Positions 5,986 through 8,897 of a stretch of DNA of 8,897 nt are shown piece after piece. Source of the stretch: an uncultured Clostridia bacterium (lineage in GTDB: Bacteria > Bacillota > Clostridia > Lachnospirales > Anaerotignaceae). The number at the start of each line of letters is the position of its first letter. Within the stretch, counting starts at the first letter, position 1. A program made the translations under genes and the position numbers. The notes below the pieces were generated by a model, which was given only the letters and a program-made list of their open reading frames with translations, had not been told where the DNA came from and made no database searches. Location: contig CAJTZO010000061.1 of NCBI GenBank assembly GCA_910583755.1, positions 1-8,897 on the forward strand, in the 5' to 3' direction.

Positions 5986-6888
5986 TTATTTTCTGCGAAT
6001 AGAAATTACTTTATTTCCCCAGCCTTCTACAACAGGATTTTGTTTTACTGCTGTTTGTAATCCTGTAGTATCTTCTATTGTTCCTATTTTAATATAATTT
6101 TCGTCAATATTTGCATCTTGATAGAATAATATCACTTTATTATCAGCATAATATACTTCTCCAGCCTTTGCGGAAGTTACTCTTGTTAATTTAGCAGGAA
6201 TTTCATAACGGCTGGGAATTTGATAATACTGCATATATTCATAACCGTCAAAATCATCAAAATGATATACTGGAAGATTCATTTCAGATGTTTCGGCAAA
6301 TGCAGCAAGATAAGAAGCTGTTTCATTATTTTCAAGTATTAATGTAAAAGTATCTGCTCCAAATCCGACTAATAATGCTGTTATATTTCCTTGTTCATTA
6401 TTTGACTGTTCTGTATTTGTATTTTCTATTGTTAGTTCTTGTTCAGCAGTTTCTTGTTTTGTAATCGTGACTGTTTGATTGTCCCATACAACATCAAAAT
6501 GAAAACTTTCGGCTATAAATCGAATAGGAAGCATTGTTCTTCCGTTTATAATCATTGGTGCTGTATCTATTGTGATTGCTGTATCATTTAAATAAGCAGT
6601 TGTACTATCAATCACAAGACGAATAGTATTTCCTTGATAGGTCAATATAATTTCTTGTGTTTCTTTATTCCAGTCCACTGTTCCACCAATTTCTTCTATG
6701 ATTGTTCTAATAGGAAGTAGTGTACGCTGATTAATGATTACAGGTTCTGAATCTATTTCTTTTTCTATTCCATTTGCTGTCATAATTTTATTGTTAATTT
6801 GAAGAATAAGCGGTGTTTGAGCATATGTGGGTATTGCCGAAAAAAGCATAGTTGATGATAGTACTGCTAATAATATTTTTGATTTCAT
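5986..6888 (-). CDS. Secreted stalk-domain (copper amine oxidase N-like) protein with C-terminal cyclophilin-like domain
   Basis: A 300-aa exported protein. The signal peptide MKSKILLAVLSSTMLFSAIPTYA ends in a type I site (after Ala23) with no lipobox cysteine, so it is released or wall-associated rather than lipid-anchored. Two stalk repeats follow, each with the hallmark P-x-I-I-N-x-R-T-x-L-P-I-R (motif cores at 55-61 and 117-123), a following helix and a D-W/V-W strand (Trp73, Trp135). Despite the family name no copper or amine oxidase activity is implied; this unit is a beta-rich adaptor in clostridial surface proteins. An Asn/Gln/Glu-rich linker (about 144-167) leads to a cyclophilin-like domain (168-300) closely related to the lipoprotein at 2956-3504 (shared MQYY-x-IPS-x-YEIP, KAGEVY, LFY-x-DA, NPV-x-EGWGNK). 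AGGAGT lies 8 bp before the ATG. It has its own promoter, LysR box and terminator. Function unknown. Confidence 0.82.
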   Translation of the reverse strand: MKSKILLAVLSSTMLFSAIPTYAQTPLILQINNKIMTANGIEKEIDSEPVIINQRTLLPIRTIIEEIGGTVDWNKETQEIILTYQGNTIRLVIDSTTAYLNDTAITIDTAPMIINGRTMLPIRFIAESFHFDVVWDNQTVTITKQETAEQELTIENTNTEQSNNEQGNITALLVGFGADTFTLILENNETASYLAAFAETSEMNLPVYHFDDFDGYEYMQYYQIPSRYEIPAKLTRVTSAKAGEVYYADNKVILFYQDANIDENYIKIGTIEDTTGLQTAVKQNPVVEGWGNKVISIRRK

Positions 6889-6921
6889 TATGTATCACTC
6901 CTATTTTATTTTTATATTTTT

Positions 6922-6950
6922 ATTCTATCATAGCTGTTTTTTAATGTCTA
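6922..6950 (-). promoter_or_regulatory. Promoter of the stalk/cyclophilin-like gene
   Basis: On the minus strand, TAGACA (6950-6945), a 17-bp spacer and TAGAAT (6927-6922) form a good sigma-A type promoter. It is placed exactly as in the other two LysR-box promoters, with the -35 starting 5 bp after the box. The leader is about 25-30 bases. Confidence 0.6.
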
Positions 6951-6955
6951 TTACT

Positions 6956-6968
6956 TATATTGAATAGA
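6956..6968 (-). promoter_or_regulatory. LysR box, copy 3 (inverted)
   Basis: On the minus strand this reads TCTATTCAATATA, T-N11-A around TATT-N-AATA, one base different from copy 1. The wider context (ATAAAAATC before it, AGTAAT after it) also follows the other copies. A partial repeat of its edge, AATAGATTTTT, occurs at 6963-6973 and again at 6990-7000, which may mark a second dimer site 27 bp upstream. Confidence 0.6.
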
Positions 6969-7025
6969 TTTTTATGTCTTTTAATTATAAATAGATTTTT
7001 TTATTATGCTTTAAAACTATAAATA

Positions 7026-7038
7026 TATATTCAATATA
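7026..7038 (+). promoter_or_regulatory. LysR box, copy 2 (perfect dyad)
   Basis: TATATT-C-AATATA is a perfect 6+6 inverted repeat with T-N11-A geometry. The surrounding 33 bp (7019-7051) differ from the copy at 462-494 at only three positions. Its centre is 70 bp from inverted copy 3, so the two boxes serve divergent promoters from one intergenic region. Confidence 0.65.
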
Positions 7039-7043
7039 AGTAT

Positions 7044-7072
7044 TTGCTATTTTAACACTTTTTATATAAAAT
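7044..7072 (+). promoter_or_regulatory. Promoter of the DUF3737-LysE operon
   Basis: TTGCTA (7044-7049), 17 bp, TAAAAT (7067-7072): same -10 hexamer, spacing and position relative to the LysR box as the 540 promoter. It leaves a leader of about 50 bases before AAAGGAAAG (7114-7122) and the ATG at 7129. Confidence 0.55.
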
Positions 7073-7128
7073 AAAAACATAGAAAAAAGCAAATAGAAAA
7101 TAAATAATTGTAGAAAGGAAAGATTATT

Positions 7129-7980
7129 ATGACAATATATGCAAACGAAACACATGACGAAGAAAGAGCTTTCTATGGAATAAATGATGCTAAGATTATA
7201 AATTGTACCTTTCAAGGTATCGCTGATGGAGAATCTGCTTTAAAAGAAACCTCTAATATTATGGTAGAAAATTGTAATTTTTTATTAAGATATCCTTTTT
7301 GGCACACTACAAAGGCAAATATAAATCAAATCAAAATGACAGAAACTTGTCGTGCAGCACTTTGGTATGATAAAGAAATTCAAATTAAAAATTCAGAATT
7401 AGGCGGTGTAAAAGCATTACGTGAGTGTAACGATGTTACAATTTCAGACTGCAATATCAATTCTATAGAATTTGGTTGGTTTTGCCATAATGTAACAATG
7501 CACAATTGCAAACTTGTATCAGAGTATCCTTTTTTACATTCTTCAGAAATGGAATTTAACAGACTACATATGACTGCAAAATATTCTTTTCAATATACAG
7601 AAAATGTGATTTTTCGCAATTGTGAGTTGAATACAAAAGATGCTTTCTGGCACAGTAAAAATGTAACAGTTTATGATAGTGTAATAAAAGGAGAGTATTT
7701 AGGCTGGTATTCTGAAAATCTTCATTTAATACGCTGTAAAATTATTGGTACACAACCTCTATGCTATGCAAAAGGTCTTGTATTAGAAGAATGTGAAATG
7801 ATAGACTGTGATTTATCTTTTGAAAAGAGTGATGTAAAAGCCACAATAAATGGAGAAATTGCAAGTGTAAAAAATCCACTTTCTGGAGAAATTATTGCAG
7901 ATTGTATTGGAAAAATCATAATTGAAAATGATTGTGATTGCAATATTGTAACAAAATTAGCGGACTGCTGTTGCTTATGA
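7129..7980 (+). CDS. DUF3737 family protein (right-handed beta-helix type)
   Basis: A 283-aa protein without signal peptide or membrane segment, so cytosolic. It matches the DUF3737 family from end to end: E-R-A-x-Y near the start, GESALKE (34-40), a Y-P-F-W-H repeat (55-59), RAALWY, KALREC, the distinctive TKDAFWH, VYDSVIKGEYLGWYS, IGTQPLCY, and the closing SVKNPLSGEI. The sequence is built of short N-C-x-F / x-C-x-L strand units typical of a pectate-lyase-like helix. Recurrent Trp-His and cysteine positions suggest a binding groove, but no activity is established for the family to my knowledge. The C-terminus is unusually cysteine-rich (DCDCN...DCCCL). Its TGA overlaps the ATG of the LysE-type transporter, so the two are co-translated. 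Family members are often found near LysR regulators and small exporters, as here. Confidence 0.88.
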   Translation: MTIYANETHDEERAFYGINDAKIINCTFQGIADGESALKETSNIMVENCNFLLRYPFWHTTKANINQIKMTETCRAALWYDKEIQIKNSELGGVKALRECNDVTISDCNINSIEFGWFCHNVTMHNCKLVSEYPFLHSSEMEFNRLHMTAKYSFQYTENVIFRNCELNTKDAFWHSKNVTVYDSVIKGEYLGWYSENLHLIRCKIIGTQPLCYAKGLVLEECEMIDCDLSFEKSDVKATINGEIASVKNPLSGEIIADCIGKIIIENDCDCNIVTKLADCCCL

Positions 7981-8618
7981 TAAATTATTTTGCAAATGGA
8001 TTGTTAATTGGTATAATATTTGGTATTCCTGTTGGTGTTGTAGGAATATTTACTATAAAAAGAAGTATTACATATGGTGCAGTAGCAGGATTTTTATCAG
8101 GTATTGGTTGTAGTGTTGCAGATTTGTTTTATTCTTGTATTAGTATTTTTTCATTTACATTGATTTCTAATTTTATGCTTCAATATCAAAATATAATTCG
8201 TTTTGTAGGTAGTATGTTAGTTATTGCAATGGGGATTGGTATTGTAAATAAAAAGCAACAAATCATTTATAAAAAAGCCGATGTATCAAAAATAATATCT
8301 TTTTTTACATCTTCCTTTTTGATTGCAATAACTAACCCTACAACGATATTATCTTTTTTGATTGCATTTTCTATATTTGATATTGGAACAATTTTGAATA
8401 AAATACAAGGAATTGTATTAGCAGTAGGAATATTTTGTGGTACTTGTATTTGGTGGTTTATTATTGCTATATTTACTCAAATTTTTAGAAAATATATTAC
8501 TACTACATGGATGAAATATATCAATTATATATTGGGAATATTGGTTATATTACTTGGTATTATTATAATGATACAAACTATAATAATATTATTAGATAAT
8601 ATTTTTTATTACAAATGA
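7977..8618 (+). CDS. LysE-family amino-acid/metabolite exporter
   Basis: A 213-aa integral membrane protein with six hydrophobic segments (about 4-26, 36-62, 73-92, 107-133, 145-168, 178-205), matching the length and topology of LysE/RhtB translocators. Family signs are G-I-P-V-G-V-V-G-I in helix 1, G-x-x-A-G-F-L-S-G-I-G-x-x-x-A-D-L-F-Y in helix 2, and the TNPTTILSF motif near residue 119. Members export amino acids or related small compounds by proton or ion exchange; the cargo here is unknown. I chose the ATG at 7977 because it overlaps the upstream stop as ATGA and begins at the conserved N-terminus. An earlier ATG at 7938 would add 13 non-family residues inside the DUF3737 gene. No strong ribosome site precedes 7977, fitting translational coupling. 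Confidence 0.85.
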   Translation: MINYFANGLLIGIIFGIPVGVVGIFTIKRSITYGAVAGFLSGIGCSVADLFYSCISIFSFTLISNFMLQYQNIIRFVGSMLVIAMGIGIVNKKQQIIYKKADVSKIISFFTSSFLIAITNPTTILSFLIAFSIFDIGTILNKIQGIVLAVGIFCGTCIWWFIIAIFTQIFRKYITTTWMKYINYILGILVILLGIIIMIQTIIILLDNIFYYK

Positions 8619-8646
8619 CAGAAGCGTTGATACGTTTCTGTTTTTT
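8619..8646 (+). terminator. Intrinsic terminator of the DUF3737-LysE operon
   Basis: CAGAAGCG (8619-8626) pairs with CGTTTCTG (8633-8640), 8 bp with one G-T pair, around a 6-base loop, followed by TTTTTT (8641-8646). It begins at the base after the exporter's TGA. Confidence 0.85.
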
Positions 8647-8816
8647 ATTTGAGAAAGAGAAAATTTTTCTAAAAAATTTCAAGAGTATAATAAATATTTT
8701 CTTTCTTTTTTTATCAAATTTTTGCATGAAAAATGAGTTTATTTTCATAGCAATATTTATGTATAGTATAATAAAAATAGCATTCTAAAAAGGGAAAAGC
8801 CACACTGAAAGCGTCT
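8647..8816. other. AT-rich non-coding stretch with a possible outward promoter
   Basis: No plausible coding frame is seen. Two TATAAT hexamers occur on the plus strand (8686-8691 and 8767-8772). The second has a weak -35-like TTCATA (8744-8749) 17 bp upstream and could drive transcription into the hairpin element or a gene beyond the window. No LysR box is present. Confidence 0.3.
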
Positions 8817-8897
8817 TGCAAATTTCAAAAAAATTTGCATTAGGGGTTTGGGGGAACACCAACAAGCAAGGAAAGGGATATCCCTTTCCCCTGCTTG
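8817..8897. repeat. Chain of inverted repeats, probable extragenic palindromic/MITE-like element (runs to window edge)
   Basis: Three hairpins follow in series. The first is TGCAAATTT/AAATTTGCA (8817-8825 with 8831-8839, 9 bp perfect, 5-base loop). The second is a small TTGG/CCAA (8848-8851 with 8859-8862). The third is a large palindrome at 8863-8897 centred on GGGATATCCC with outer arms CAAGCA and TGCTTG and one unpaired base. The G-rich stretch AGGGGTTTGGGGG is strikingly unlike the AT-rich surroundings. No transposase is visible. That it is a multi-copy element is inferred from its form; it may continue past the window. Confidence 0.5.

Noticed and set aside
5909..6097. Plus-strand 62-codon frame after the hydrolase operon
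   Set aside because: It runs through two terminator hairpins and antisense to the end of the stalk/cyclophilin-like gene; no ribosome site or family match.
5986..6888. Reading the stalk protein as a copper amine oxidase
   Set aside because: Only the N-terminal stalk-type repeats are present; the oxidase catalytic domain is absent.
6985..7215. Minus-strand hydrophobic frame of 76 codons across the 7129 promoter and start
   Set aside because: It overlaps a well-supported promoter, LysR box and the start of DUF3737; its hydrophobic and Ile/Tyr-rich composition is what AT-rich DNA gives by chance.
7938..7976. Upstream ATG extending the LysE-type protein by 13 residues
   Set aside because: It lies well inside the DUF3737 gene, adds residues with no family match, and the ATG at 7977 gives the usual ATGA coupling and the conserved N-terminus.
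8817..8839. Treating the TGCAAATTT hairpin as an intrinsic terminator
   Set aside because: No T-tract follows on either strand at the right place, and the true terminator of the upstream operon is at 8619-8646.

Overview
The window is a strongly AT-rich, gene-dense stretch from a low-GC Gram-positive bacterium, most likely an anaerobic member of the Clostridia (Lachnospirales-like). The grounds are A/T-rich codon use, strong AGGAGG-type ribosome binding sites, several lipoproteins with Firmicutes-style lipoboxes, and the families present (DUF3737, LysE-type transporter, cyclophilin-like lipoproteins, stalk-domain secreted protein). Genus cannot be fixed from the sequence alone. No rRNA, tRNA, CRISPR array, transposase or phage gene is seen.

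Layout. (a) 1-412, minus strand: a LysR-family regulator that is intact through its DNA-binding domain but broken at the start of its effector domain. (b) 540-5886, plus strand: a tightly packed operon-like run. It encodes a lipid-anchored linear-amide hydrolase (Ntn, choloylglycine-hydrolase superfamily), a cytosolic CapK/PaaK-type adenylate-forming enzyme, a cyclophilin-like lipoprotein, a LacA/Maa-type hexapeptide O-acetyltransferase and a second cyclophilin-like lipoprotein. After a 142-bp gap comes a lipid-anchored alpha/beta hydrolase with a cysteine nucleophile elbow. (c) 5896-5976: two back-to-back hairpin terminators for the convergent transcripts. (d) 5986-6888, minus strand: a secreted protein with two copper-amine-oxidase-N (stalk) repeats fused to a third cyclophilin-like domain. 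(e) 6889-7128: a divergent promoter region. (f) 7129-8618, plus strand: a DUF3737 beta-helix protein translationally coupled (ATGA) to a LysE-family exporter, followed by a terminator. (g) 8647-8897: a non-coding tail ending in a chain of hairpins, the last a large palindrome running to the window edge, which looks like an extragenic repeat element.

How it fits together. Three transcription units (540-, 6888- and 7129-start) each carry the same roughly 26-33-bp element. Its core is a T-N11-A dyad (TATT-N-AATA) placed 5 bp upstream of the -35 box, and each has a promoter with 17-bp spacing. This is how LysR-regulated promoters are normally built, so the whole window probably forms one LysR regulon. 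Its products are largely surface-exposed (four lipoproteins and one Sec-secreted protein), plus a cytosolic acyl-activating enzyme, an acetyltransferase and an exporter. The substrate is unknown. A reasonable but unproven picture is a surface module that cleaves or modifies an amide- or ester-linked small molecule, with activation or acetylation inside and export of a product. The local regulator appears damaged although its operators are intact, which raises the question of what now controls the set.
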